From Longitalea luteola (GTDB taxonomy: Bacteria; Bacteroidota; Bacteroidia; Chitinophagales; Chitinophagaceae): a stretch of 64,000 nt of DNA. Below are positions 25,230 through 34,949 of the stretch, piece after piece. The notes under the pieces are model-generated. The model searched no databases. It was not told the origin of the DNA and saw nothing but the letters and a program-made list of their open reading frames with translations. Where the stretch lies: the NCBI RefSeq assembly GCF_017356035.1, contig NZ_JAFIQX010000009.1:62001-126000 (forward strand), read 5' to 3'. Both the position numbers and the translations under genes were made by a program. Positions within the stretch are counted from its first letter, which is position 1, and every line of letters begins with the position of its first letter.

Positions 25230-26645
25230 TGGAGTTATATAATGAAAAGCAAACCATTCGTCTTTAGCGGCATCATAGCTGGTGCCCAGCCAGATGCCTT
25301 TTGTCCTGTAATCGGACGGCCATCCTTTCACTACTTTGATCGTAGTTGCTGCAGGACTCAACCCGTGACCCGGATTCTGCAACAGTACGTTACCCACCAG
25401 TTTGATCTCATTCCTTGTTTCATCGATCGTGAAGGTGCCGGTGCTCATTGTTCCATTCTGAAAGCGGGTGTAACCGCCGCTATTATCAAAACGGATCCAT
25501 GCATCTTTCACCGCTGCATCCCAGGTTTCATTCCAACCCCAATCGTATGTTGAGTTCTTGTTGACCGTCCAGCCATTGCCTTTTGCCACCCAGTCAATCG
25601 GATTTCCATTTGCGTCAATTACCCAGAAGCGGCCAGGGGCACCAGCCCCGCCGGTAAGTATATTCCTTAATTCACCGGGAGCAAAAACGGGATTGAATCC
25701 ATCGTCCGGTTTTTTTACCGCCGGCGGGGGTGGAACCCAGTTATCACTGTATTGTTTTGAGATATAGTTAAGCACCTGGTACTCCGGTTTTGTTTTATGC
25801 TTTACCGCCAGCTGCATGGTGTTCTCTGTTAGAGTAAGCACTTTCACACTAAGCAAATTGGCAGCGTCGGCCGGGGTAAACGCTACGCCAAGGACAGTAG
25901 CGTTACTGGTAGTGATGGTCAATGTGTTTATATCAAAATAGTAGGTGCCTGATTCGGTATTTACACCTGCAACTCCTTTATGATCAGTATTCAGATAAGG
26001 GCCGCCTTTAAGGCTGAAAGTCATGAAGCCGTAATCTATTTTCTCTGCCACCCAGGTATCGTTCAGGTAATTGGGCTCATATTTCCAGCATAGTGGATCA
26101 GAAACATCTGAACACTGCGGCCAGATAATACTTTGTCCATCGGGCGCTTTCGTGCTTGCCACATTGTTCTGACCGGCAAAATAGGCGGGACTGGTAAAGA
26201 ATTTCTGATCTCCGTTTTTATTGGCGTCCAGCAGCCATGTTTTTTCATTTCCCGGACCACCGGTAAGCAATATCCACAACGGATCGCTTACATAGTTCAG
26301 GTTATCTTTCGTTACATGAATGGTGACGGGATCCAACTCCACCAGGCCGCCACTGGTAACTGCAGTGCGTTTGATCACATAATCACCTTTGAACGCATAG
26401 CGTACGGTATCTATACGGCGGGTTGATGAGCCTGTTGCATAGTCCCAATAAGGTTCCACTTTATCTGAGTGATTGATCAGGTAAACCGTATTCCCGCCGT
26501 CATCAACGGTTAGGTCCTGCTTTACCTCCATGTTGATTGTTGATTTGTCGGGCGTGCCTGATAAACTGTAGTCTTTCTTTTTGCAGGAAAGTACAGTAAA
26601 TATCGCCACCAGGACAAACAGCGCAGTTTTATTATAGCGTTTCAT
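25227..26645 (-). CDS. Probable surface glycan-binding lipoprotein (SusE/F position)
   Basis: 472 residues with a lipoprotein signal (MKRYNKTALFVLVAIFTVLSC, cysteine near 21 followed by KKKD). The mature part opens with a PKD/Ig-like module (INMEVKQDLTVDDGG ... YAFKGDYVIKRTAVTSGG). Two later modules each begin with similar text (LTGGPGNEKTWLLDANKNGD and LTGGAGAPGRFWVIDANGNP), so there is an internal repeat of a beta-rich carbohydrate-binding-like unit. It is last in the operon after SusD, where outer-membrane glycan-binding proteins usually are. No catalytic motif seen. Binding specificity is unknown; it is presumably that of locus 1. Confidence 0.7.
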   Translation of the reverse strand: MKRYNKTALFVLVAIFTVLSCKKKDYSLSGTPDKSTINMEVKQDLTVDDGGNTVYLINHSDKVEPYWDYATGSSTRRIDTVRYAFKGDYVIKRTAVTSGGLVELDPVTIHVTKDNLNYVSDPLWILLTGGPGNEKTWLLDANKNGDQKFFTSPAYFAGQNNVASTKAPDGQSIIWPQCSDVSDPLCWKYEPNYLNDTWVAEKIDYGFMTFSLKGGPYLNTDHKGVAGVNTESGTYYFDINTLTITTSNATVLGVAFTPADAANLLSVKVLTLTENTMQLAVKHKTKPEYQVLNYISKQYSDNWVPPPPAVKKPDDGFNPVFAPGELRNILTGGAGAPGRFWVIDANGNPIDWVAKGNGWTVNKNSTYDWGWNETWDAAVKDAWIRFDNSGGYTRFQNGTMSTGTFTIDETRNEIKLVGNVLLQNPGHGLSPAATTIKVVKGWPSDYRTKGIWLGTSYDAAKDEWFAFHYITP

Positions 26646-26670
26646 TAGTATACTTTTAATGTGTTAATGT

Positions 26671-28254
26671 TTACCAGCCTGCATTTTGCTTGAGCACATT
26701 ATTCGATAAAGTGATCTGTGTATAAGGTATTTGCACCAGGCCCCGGGTCTCTGTGATCTTCGACGCCTGAATGGTCTTTGTGACATTTGTGCCACCATTC
26801 TGAACGGTCAACGATTCTGCAATAGTTGAAGCAGCAGTGTTCACGCCCTGGCGCAGCAAATCATAATAACGATGGCCTTCACCCGCAAACTCGAGCCTTC
26901 TCTCATTCATAATAGCGGCGTGGCTTACCGGCGTTTGGATGAAGTTGGCCCCCCAGGCTCTTTTGCGCACATCATCGAAATATTTTTGGGCATTGGCAGA
27001 TCCCAGTTCCGCAGCCATTAACAACACATCCGCATAGCGGATAGATACATAGTCCTGGTACTGACCGATCATAAAATTCAATCCGCCCATTTTTTGGGCA
27101 AGGCTCGAATCACCGGAAGACATGGGAACATATTTCTTTTGATAATACCCTGTGTATTCACGTTGGTCATTTTTATTCGGATCGAGGAACTCTTCAGCAA
27201 CTGAAATTATGGAAGCATTTCTGCGGGTATCATTTACATCGTAAGCCTGCCAAAGCTTTGGATTTACGGTTGCACCGCCCCAACCCATTCCATATGGAGC
27301 GAAGTTCTTCCCACGAATGCCATACATCACCAACCAGTGATTGCCATCTGCATTGCCATCATAATTGCTGGTAGTGGTATACTTGATAGCGAAAACGGTC
27401 TCTTTATTATCCTCCCCTACGTAATTGTTAACAGATGCAGCTGGCCATAAATTCGCAAATTTCTCAACCAGGCCAAAGCCGCCGTTGGTGATCACATCTT
27501 CCAGATAAGCAAGTGCCTGCGGTTTTGATACGGCACCTGCCAGGTCTGTTTTGTTGTAATAACCTGTATAATAAAGGAACACCCGGCCGATCAATGATTC
27601 AGCCGCCCATTTGGTCACGCGTCCGCGGGTCTGCTGTGACTGACTGCCATAACTTATTGCCGGAAGATTGGCTGCCGCAAATTTCAGGTCATCGGCAATC
27701 AGTTTATAAACGCTGTCGGCACTGGCTTGTGGCAGATTCTCAGAAGTAGGCATTGTGAGCAGCGGAATATTGCCCCATAACCTGGCCATATCAAAATAGC
27801 AGTAAGCTCTTATAAACCTTGTTTCAGCTTCATATATATTACGCAAACTGTCGCTTCCGTTCCAGTTGATCTGATCAATGCGCGACAGCAGCATGTTGGC
27901 CCGGTAAACAGCCTTGTAATAATCGCTCCAGGTGCTGCCGAATAAAGTTTGATCGGACGGCGAACGGAGTTTGTCAAACTCGTCCATCATTTGATATCCC
28001 AATCCATCTGAATTACCGGTGCCTCCAAATGCATTGTCAGACATTATTTCTGCCGCTACCGGCAATGCAATACCGTTGGCCCACACCCGTTGCAATCCAT
28101 CATATACGCCCACCAATGCTTTCCAGGCATCGGATGGTGTTTTGTAGAAGTTCTGGTCTGTACCCGTTGTAACATCCTGGGTATCGAGAAAATTTTTTTT
28201 ACACGCCATCGACAACAGCCCAATGACCGATATATATATAATTGATTTTTTCAT
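26671..28254 (-). CDS. SusD/RagB family nutrient-binding outer-membrane lipoprotein (locus 1)
   Basis: 527 residues with a lipoprotein signal (MKKSIIYISVIGLLSMAC, followed by KKNFLDTQ, the typical SusD opening). TPR-like helices follow and the C-terminal RagB domain contains the familiar MNERRLEFAGEGHRYYDLLRQG. SusD lids the SusC transporter and captures oligosaccharides at the cell surface. It lies 46 bp after susC and 25 bp before the glycan-binding lipoprotein gene, all one operon. Confidence 0.96.
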   Translation of the reverse strand: MKKSIIYISVIGLLSMACKKNFLDTQDVTTGTDQNFYKTPSDAWKALVGVYDGLQRVWANGIALPVAAEIMSDNAFGGTGNSDGLGYQMMDEFDKLRSPSDQTLFGSTWSDYYKAVYRANMLLSRIDQINWNGSDSLRNIYEAETRFIRAYCYFDMARLWGNIPLLTMPTSENLPQASADSVYKLIADDLKFAAANLPAISYGSQSQQTRGRVTKWAAESLIGRVFLYYTGYYNKTDLAGAVSKPQALAYLEDVITNGGFGLVEKFANLWPAASVNNYVGEDNKETVFAIKYTTTSNYDGNADGNHWLVMYGIRGKNFAPYGMGWGGATVNPKLWQAYDVNDTRRNASIISVAEEFLDPNKNDQREYTGYYQKKYVPMSSGDSSLAQKMGGLNFMIGQYQDYVSIRYADVLLMAAELGSANAQKYFDDVRKRAWGANFIQTPVSHAAIMNERRLEFAGEGHRYYDLLRQGVNTAASTIAESLTVQNGGTNVTKTIQASKITETRGLVQIPYTQITLSNNVLKQNAGW

Positions 28255-28300
28255 CTTGATCTTTTTTGTTTTTTCTATAAGCCTGAGCGTTCAGGTTTCA

Positions 28301-31300
28301 TTAGAAGCGAATGTTCGCACCTACCATTACCGTCCTTGGCCTGGGGTAATAGCCCAGGTCAACGCCTGATGAAAAGCTCTCGTTATAACCCACTTCAGGG
28401 TCCATGCCGTTGTATTTGGTAAATGTGAAAGCATTCAATACAGAAGCATAGAGCCGTACTTTACTCAGATAATTCTTTTTTAGCAGCGTGGAGAGATCGT
28501 ACCCAAGTGTAATGGTGCTGATGCGAAGGAAACTTCCATCGTGAATGTACAGGTCGGAAAACTGCGTCCAGTTGCGGTTGTCTTCCGTTACCCTCGGTAT
28601 TCTATTGGAAGAACCCGGGCCCGTCCAACGTTCCAGTATTTCAGCGGAATAATTTCCCTTTGAAGCCGACTGGTTCCGCCATGACTGCACAATTTGATTG
28701 CCTGCCACGCCGGAAGCCTGTACCAGGAAATCGAATCCTTTATAATCCAACGCTACATTAAAGCCAAAGGTGAAATCGGGGTTAGGATCGCCGATCTTTG
28801 TTTTATCATTGGCATTAATAACGCCGTCGTCATTCACATCTACAAAACGAACATCACCCGGTTGCGCATCCGGCTGGATCCTATTCCCTGTTTTGCTTAC
28901 ATATCCATTCACATCTGCTTCTGTCTGGAAAAGTCCATCGGTTTTCAAACCCCAGAAATATCCGACCGGGTTCCCATTGGAGGCCCGGTAAAACTCCAGC
29001 GCATTGTCGTATAAGACCCGCTCATTTCCGTGTAAGGTTTGATCAAACGTGGGAATGCGGCCGACCCTGTTCTTATTCCAGGCGCCGTTTACACCAATTG
29101 AATAATTGAAGCCCCTGCCAATGCTATTGCGATAATTAAGCGCCAGTTCAATACCGGTATTTCTTACATCACCGCCATTGATCAACATGGAATCGACCCC
29201 TGATGTTGCCAGCATGGGTATGGCGATCAACCAGTCTTTTGTATTCTTGATATAATAATCAAATGAAACGTTCAACTTTTTCATCACGGTAGCGTCAAAA
29301 CCAACGTTGGTTTGTTCGGAGGTTTCCCATTTTACATCAGGGTTGCCCAAACGGAAAGGATAAGCACCTTGTGTAGAACTGCCCTCTCCAGGCCCGAAGA
29401 TATAGCCGGCATCGCTGAAACCGATGGGCGACAAAAATTGATAAGCCGCTACATTTTGATTACCTACCCGCCCCCAGCTTCCGCGCAGCTTGAAGTAATC
29501 CAACCATTCAATGTTCCGCATAAATTCTTCAGACGAAGCAACCCAGCCTGCAGACACGGAAGGGAAATAGCCCCAGCGTTTATTGGGGGCAAATTTCGAC
29601 GATCCATCGGCCCTGAACGTAAGATTCAATAAATATTTCTCCCTGAAGTTGTATTGCAGTCTTCCGAAGTAAGAGAGCAGCGCGTTTTCTGTGGGCCCGC
29701 CCTCAATGCCCATATAGGGCAACCCCCTGCTCACATTTTGCGCAACAGACAAATAAGCATAGTTGATATCGGGCACACGAAGATCCCAATTATATCCATT
29801 TATATCGGTCATTTTAAATTTCAATGATGAGCTCCCGGCCATTACGCTGAACTGGTGATCATTGGCCACCTTAAAATCATAGCTTAGCATATTGTCCCAC
29901 TGAAGTGTGCGTCCGTTAGCCATAGCCTGCGTAACCCTGGCGGTATCATTAAACGCATAAATAGACAACCGGTACACCGGCGTATAGCCATGGCTTTGAC
30001 TTGAAAAGTAATTCAAACCCAGGCTTGTGCGGAATTTCAATCCTTTAATGGGTTCAACCTGCAGGTAGATATCGCCGATCAGTCCCTGGCTGCTGTTCCG
30101 GTTGCGGGTGGTATAATCCATAACCGCATAAGGATTCGATTCGGTATTGTTCCAGGCCTCGCCAGGTCTTCCGGGATACCAACCGGTTTTATCACTGCTG
30201 AAATAGTTACCGGTTGAATCATACATGGGCAGGAAAGGGCTTGTAGTGAATGCAGCGCGCAGGGTGTTATTATACAGGCCGTCTACAGAAATTCCCCGTC
30301 TGTTCTGATAGTTGAACGTAAGATGCTGCCCCAGTTTGACGACATTCTGGTATAAATTGTGTTCGGAGTTTGCTCTGAAAGTATAGCGTTCGAAATGAGA
30401 AATACCCGGGCCGCCAACAACACCGCCCTGGCCCGTGTATCCCAGCGATGATGAATAAACAGATCCGGCGCCACCGCCCTGCACCCCCAACACATAGTTT
30501 TGCGTTGGCACATTACTTTCAAACATTTGATCCATCCAGTTGGTATTTACCGGCAAATTATTAATAACGTCATTCGGGAAATGAGGTGATTTACCAGAAT
30601 TGATGGCAGCTTCGTTCATGATGATCGCATACTCTTTTGCATTCAACAGCTGAGCTTTACGCGCAACCGTTTGCCAGCCGTAAAAGCCATCGAGTGTGAT
30701 CTGTGCTTTTTGATTGTTGCGCCCGCTTCTTGTAGTAATGAGCACAACGCCATTGGCAGCCTGTGAACCATAAATAGCAGCTGAAGCTGCATCTTTCAGC
30801 ACATCGATGGATTCAATGTCGGCAGGATTGAGGTAAGCGATATCACCAGTTTGAACGCCATCAACGACATACAAAGGACCGAAGTTTCCAACAGTTCCCT
30901 TACCACGAATGATAACGTTCAAACCTGAGCCAGGCTGTCCGGAATAAGAGGTGATCTGCACGCCCGGCGCCTGCCCCTGTAAAGCCTGCAATGCATTGGT
31001 AGTACTTTGCTTTTGAATGTCGGCGCCTTTCACCTGCACATTGGCGCCGGTAACCAGTTTCTTCTTTTGCGTTCCGTAACCGATCACGATTACATTTTCC
31101 AGTTGATTGTCGGCTTCCTGTAACAAAATCCTCATTTCACCGGCGCCAACTTTAGTTTCCTGTGTAATAAATCCAATAGAAGTGATCACGAGCACTTCTC
31201 CGGCCGATGCGTCTATCGTAAACTTTCCCGCAGCGTCAGCTACGGCCGTGCGACTGGTGTTCTTTACCGTGATGGTTGCTCCCGCAACGGGATCGGATGT

Positions 31301-31426
31301 ACGTTGATCAATAACCGTACCGCTAACGGTACCAGTTTGTGCAAACGTATCGCTGCTTATAAGGAATGCAGACAATATTCCCCATAGCAGCCATAACCGC
31401 AGGCAAATCGTTTTGGTTGATTTCAT
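28301..31426 (-). CDS. SusC/RagA family TonB-linked outer-membrane transporter (locus 1)
   Basis: 1041 residues. Signal peptide to about residue 29 (SSDTFAQ), a carboxypeptidase-D regulatory-like domain (VSGTVIDQRTSDPVAGATITV, about 34-110), the TonB-box region VIVIGYGTQKK, the plug (GVQITSYSGQPGSG, LYVVDGVQ, IESIDVLKDAASAAIYGSQAA) and a long beta-barrel ending in RPRTVMVGANIRF. It imports oligosaccharides with SusD using TonB energy. No N-terminal FecR-interacting domain is present, which fits control by the hybrid two-component sensor upstream and not by an ECF sigma factor. Starts 19 bp after the GH31 stop. Confidence 0.97.
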   Translation of the reverse strand: MKSTKTICLRLWLLWGILSAFLISSDTFAQTGTVSGTVIDQRTSDPVAGATITVKNTSRTAVADAAGKFTIDASAGEVLVITSIGFITQETKVGAGEMRILLQEADNQLENVIVIGYGTQKKKLVTGANVQVKGADIQKQSTTNALQALQGQAPGVQITSYSGQPGSGLNVIIRGKGTVGNFGPLYVVDGVQTGDIAYLNPADIESIDVLKDAASAAIYGSQAANGVVLITTRSGRNNQKAQITLDGFYGWQTVARKAQLLNAKEYAIIMNEAAINSGKSPHFPNDVINNLPVNTNWMDQMFESNVPTQNYVLGVQGGGAGSVYSSSLGYTGQGGVVGGPGISHFERYTFRANSEHNLYQNVVKLGQHLTFNYQNRRGISVDGLYNNTLRAAFTTSPFLPMYDSTGNYFSSDKTGWYPGRPGEAWNNTESNPYAVMDYTTRNRNSSQGLIGDIYLQVEPIKGLKFRTSLGLNYFSSQSHGYTPVYRLSIYAFNDTARVTQAMANGRTLQWDNMLSYDFKVANDHQFSVMAGSSSLKFKMTDINGYNWDLRVPDINYAYLSVAQNVSRGLPYMGIEGGPTENALLSYFGRLQYNFREKYLLNLTFRADGSSKFAPNKRWGYFPSVSAGWVASSEEFMRNIEWLDYFKLRGSWGRVGNQNVAAYQFLSPIGFSDAGYIFGPGEGSSTQGAYPFRLGNPDVKWETSEQTNVGFDATVMKKLNVSFDYYIKNTKDWLIAIPMLATSGVDSMLINGGDVRNTGIELALNYRNSIGRGFNYSIGVNGAWNKNRVGRIPTFDQTLHGNERVLYDNALEFYRASNGNPVGYFWGLKTDGLFQTEADVNGYVSKTGNRIQPDAQPGDVRFVDVNDDGVINANDKTKIGDPNPDFTFGFNVALDYKGFDFLVQASGVAGNQIVQSWRNQSASKGNYSAEILERWTGPGSSNRIPRVTEDNRNWTQFSDLYIHDGSFLRISTITLGYDLSTLLKKNYLSKVRLYASVLNAFTFTKYNGMDPEVGYNESFSSGVDLGYYPRPRTVMVGANIRF

Positions 31427-31445
31427 ATATAAATATTTAACTTAT

Positions 31446-34310
31446 CTACAGTTTAATGTTCAGTTTCTTTCCTTCATACAACACCTCCTTACCAGGCGCT
31501 GCATCGAGATCCAAAGGCATTGATCTACCGGGCGTGATCATGTTGATACGGAACGTTCTTTTTGGCAGCATTCCATCGAATGATCCTTTACGGTCGCCTA
31601 TTGTAATGGTTTTTGACGTTTCATTATATTTTATTGGAATGATGCTGAATGCACCTTTCTCATAATTGTAATTGGCGCCCTCATCTTCATACAGATCGAA
31701 GGAAGCATCTGCGCCCGCATAAACGTTCAGGGTAATTGTACCGGCCGGCTTTTCTGTGGTATATTGCAGTTCAGGCCCGAAAGGAATGATAGCACCTGCT
31801 TTTACAAATACAGGCATACGTTCATAAGGCGCTTCTACAGTGATCCTTTGCCCGCCTGCATACCATTTTCCAGAATAGAGATCATACCACCCTGAACATG
31901 TTGGCAAATACAGGCTGCGTTTTGTTTGCCGGTATTCATACACAGGATTTACCAGCAAAGAGGAACCGAACATGTATTGATCGCCGATGTTTAATACGGC
32001 TGTATCTGCTGCAAAATCCATTACCAGACCCCGCATGATCGTATAGTCATCGTGGTAGGCGGCCCCAGCGAGGGAATAGATATAAGGAAGTAACCGGTAA
32101 CGGAGTTTATCGTAATAAAGAAAACTTTTGTATGCCGGGTGATCTTCGGGAGCCGTGTTAAATACTTCCCGGTAAGGGAATTGTCCATGCGAACGAAACA
32201 AAGGCACAAAAGCGCCAAATTGCGACCATCGTGTCATCAATTCCCGCCACTCTTCCAGGGTTTCCGCATTTGGCTTTTCAAATTTTTCCGGCACCACAAA
32301 ACCTCCAATGTCCATTGTCCAGTAAGGAAGCCCTGACATGGAAAAATTGACGCCGGCAGCTATTTGCACTTTCATATCATGCCAGGTGGCGCCAATATCA
32401 CCACTCCATATTGCGGCTGCATAGCGTTGTGACCCGGCAAAGCCTGAACGGGTCAAAAGGAATACGCGCTTGTTGGGATCGGTTGAACGCTGTCCTTCGT
32501 AAATCCCTTTTGCATTTAACAATGGATAGGCATTCAGGTAGGCCGCTGCAGTTCCCAATGCAGTTGGCGTCATTTGCAATTTTCTTTTTTCAGGGTCAAC
32601 ATTGGAAAGAATATCCGGTTCGCTGGCATCCATCCACCACGCATCCACTCCCTTGCTATAGATCTTTTTGTTGATCAAATTCCAGAAACCTTTTCTTGCA
32701 TGTTCATTGAACGCGTCATAAAATGTTGAAACATACCCTTTGCCGATCCAGTCTCTTTGCCGGTCGGCAATATTTCTTTTATACAACCAGCCATTTTTGT
32801 CAAACTGCTCGTAGGTAGAAATACCCTCATAAAATTTCGGCCACACGGAAATCATGATCCGTGTATTGTATTTTTTATGCAGCATATCGATCATACTGTC
32901 AGGCGACGGAAACCGTGTTTCGTCAAAATCCTGGCTTCCCCATTCGGCTTCCCGCCAATAGCTCCAGTCGAGCACAATATTATCGATAGGGATTCTTCGT
33001 TTCCTGAATTCATCAACGGTGGTCAATATTTCCTGCTGCGTTTTGTATCGCTCCCGGCTCTGCCAGAAACCCAGGGCCCATTGCGGAACAATCGGCGCCT
33101 TACCGGTCAGCATTCTATAGCCGGCGATCACAGCATCCATATTATTGCCGTAGATGAAATAATAATCAATTTGCTTACCTGCTTCAGAACGGAAAGCAAA
33201 AGAATTCAACTGAGCTGCTGAAAGTGGTTCCTGCCATTTTAACGACAGGTATGATTCTGCGCCTTCAGGAATCCATTCAATGCGCACGGGTATGCGGGCA
33301 TTGCTTTTCATGTTCACCGGCAACAAGGCCGGTGCAGGATTCCATGCTTTACGCCATCGATCCAGCACGAGCTTTCCATCGAGCCATACCTTGAGGGAGC
33401 CGCCAAAGGTAAACCGGATTTGGTGTAATCCTGACAATTCACTGGCCAGGCTGCCTTCCCAGGTAACCATACCTGTTGCCGGCGTGAATGCTGCCGGAAG
33501 CTGGATCTTTGAATCACCGAGGAACTCCATATTTATACCTGATTCAGCCCTTTCGGTAATTATTTCCTGCGGTTTGCGCTTGTCATTCGCATACCGGGCC
33601 GTTAGCCAGCCTGGTTCTCCTTTTTTTGAAAAAAGCTGAAAAGCAGCCAGTGAATGCAGTGGCCTTGTATCCCCTGCTGTCGTCAATGAATAGTTATCCC
33701 AAAGGATGCCATAATTTTTACTGGAGATCAAAAAAGGAATGGCAACTTCCGTGTTGTTTTGGAAAAAATTAACCTGTTGGCCTCTATAATTATATATACC
33801 ATCCTGGTGCTGGCCTAACCCGTACCATGCATCGTCGGCCGCCGTTTGAAATGTTTGCGAAACATTGTAGTACGGCTTGCCTTCAAAAACGGTGGGCAGG
33901 AAACTTCTTCCAGCCGGCCTGGCCTCACTCAAGATCTTTTTGCCTTTGGCATCCTGAAAAGAAACGGTGCCGGTTTTCAGGTCGACAATAGCAGTAAGGC
34001 TTTTGGTTTTTAATGTGAGCGATTCTTTGGAAGGAATTACATTCCAGGTAAGACCCTTTCTTTTCTGATAAACGGTGATCAGACTTTCGAAGGGCAGGAT
34101 ATCTTTTCCCGGAGCAGCAATCACCCTGATAATATTATCGGCGACAACCTCCAGTTTAACGGCGCCAGACCTGCCGGTAACCAGGGAATCCGTAAAAATC
34201 AGGACGCCATCGGGCGTAGTTATATACGCAGGAGGTTCTGCCAATAAGACATTAAAGAAAGAAAAATGCAGAAGGCTAAACAGCAGCAGTCGTAGTTTCA
34301 TATTAAGCAA
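31446..34310 (-). CDS. GH31 glycosidase with inserted PA14 domain (alpha-xylosidase/alpha-glucosidase type)
   Basis: 954 residues with a signal peptide. An N-terminal beta-sandwich is followed by a PA14-like insert (about residues 240-370: TWEGSLASELSGLHQIRF, LKVWLDGKLVLDRW). The GH31 barrel contains the nucleophile in VDAWWMDASEPD (Asp561) and the acid/base in IWSGDIGATW (Asp638), then C-terminal sandwich domains. GH31 enzymes with this PA14 insert include xyloglucan alpha-xylosidases such as Cellvibrio Xyl31A, so removal of alpha-xylosyl residues is plausible but not proven. The gene leads the operon GH31-susC-susD-lipoprotein. Start alternatives are ATG at 34310 or 34301 (MKLRLLLFSLL), both before the signal. 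Confidence 0.93.
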   Translation of the reverse strand: MLNMKLRLLLFSLLHFSFFNVLLAEPPAYITTPDGVLIFTDSLVTGRSGAVKLEVVADNIIRVIAAPGKDILPFESLITVYQKRKGLTWNVIPSKESLTLKTKSLTAIVDLKTGTVSFQDAKGKKILSEARPAGRSFLPTVFEGKPYYNVSQTFQTAADDAWYGLGQHQDGIYNYRGQQVNFFQNNTEVAIPFLISSKNYGILWDNYSLTTAGDTRPLHSLAAFQLFSKKGEPGWLTARYANDKRKPQEIITERAESGINMEFLGDSKIQLPAAFTPATGMVTWEGSLASELSGLHQIRFTFGGSLKVWLDGKLVLDRWRKAWNPAPALLPVNMKSNARIPVRIEWIPEGAESYLSLKWQEPLSAAQLNSFAFRSEAGKQIDYYFIYGNNMDAVIAGYRMLTGKAPIVPQWALGFWQSRERYKTQQEILTTVDEFRKRRIPIDNIVLDWSYWREAEWGSQDFDETRFPSPDSMIDMLHKKYNTRIMISVWPKFYEGISTYEQFDKNGWLYKRNIADRQRDWIGKGYVSTFYDAFNEHARKGFWNLINKKIYSKGVDAWWMDASEPDILSNVDPEKRKLQMTPTALGTAAAYLNAYPLLNAKGIYEGQRSTDPNKRVFLLTRSGFAGSQRYAAAIWSGDIGATWHDMKVQIAAGVNFSMSGLPYWTMDIGGFVVPEKFEKPNAETLEEWRELMTRWSQFGAFVPLFRSHGQFPYREVFNTAPEDHPAYKSFLYYDKLRYRLLPYIYSLAGAAYHDDYTIMRGLVMDFAADTAVLNIGDQYMFGSSLLVNPVYEYRQTKRSLYLPTCSGWYDLYSGKWYAGGQRITVEAPYERMPVFVKAGAIIPFGPELQYTTEKPAGTITLNVYAGADASFDLYEDEGANYNYEKGAFSIIPIKYNETSKTITIGDRKGSFDGMLPKRTFRINMITPGRSMPLDLDAAPGKEVLYEGKKLNIKL

Positions 34311-34596
34311 TTCACACTTTCATTGAATGCTGTAAAACTATAATGATACTCGTTGAAACAAGGGGTCCAAATGTTTCAGAATAGGGTGTAAAATGTTATA
34401 AACAACTGATAGTCACAAGTAATTTCTCCAAACAAACAAGGTTTTGCCTGGTCCCTCGCTTCCCTAATCAATAACATTGGAAGGGCAATGGGTTGTGCGC
34501 AGGAGGCAGTGCACCGTGCGCGGCTTGCAGGTATTAAAAAATTGTTTTATTATTATTTTCGCGTATACTTAACTTTACCCTTCAATACCCTATAAA

Positions 34597-34815
34597 ATGA
34601 CATATAAAGTTTTTGTACTTGTTTTGGCAGTACTCGTTGCCAGCAGCAGTTGTAGAAGTAAAAGAGCGACCGTTAAAACACCGACAAAGGTCTATTACCC
34701 CAACACCCGCCACTCTACTCACAGGCTGCCACCCGGACAGGCCAAAAAGGTAAATGGCGACAAATCCGCCAAAGCCTATGCACCGGGTCAGCAAAAGAAA
34801 AAACATAAGCATTAA
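34597..34815 (+). CDS. Small lipoprotein with LPPGQAKK motif (often misnamed quinol oxidase subunit 4)
   Basis: 72 residues. Lipoprotein signal MTYKVFVLVLAVLVASSSC with the cysteine near 19, then a basic tail carrying RLPPGQAKKVNGDKSAKAYAPGQQKKKHKH. This small conserved Bacteroidota family keeps the PPGQAKK and APGQQKK motifs; databases often label it quinol oxidase subunit 4 without evidence. It stands alone on the plus strand between the regulator and the operon of locus 1, and is probably unrelated to the locus. Confidence 0.8.
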   Translation: MTYKVFVLVLAVLVASSSCRSKRATVKTPTKVYYPNTRHSTHRLPPGQAKKVNGDKSAKAYAPGQQKKKHKH

Positions 34816-34867
34816 CCCCCTGGTCCCTTAAAGGGGGATAATACCCCCCAGGGCCTCAAAGGGGGAT
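34816..34867. repeat. Two tandem C-run/G-run hairpin units
   Basis: Two units of about 24-28 bp, each CCCCC(C) ... AAAGGGGGAT, follow the small lipoprotein stop. Each can fold as CCCCC against GGGGG. The style matches the G/C-run repeat found inserted in the coding gene at 62770-62847. Confidence 0.7.
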
Positions 34868-34949
34868 GATGGAATACAAGACCATTGGCAGCGCTCAAGC
34901 GGGAGACGCTCGACTGCTCAACTATTAATTTCTTAAGCCACCGCTTCTG

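Noticed and set aside
30661-30675. LacI-type operator-like sequence inside susC of locus 1
   Set aside because: Lies within coding sequence, lacks the shared flanks of the 18-mer and is likely chance.
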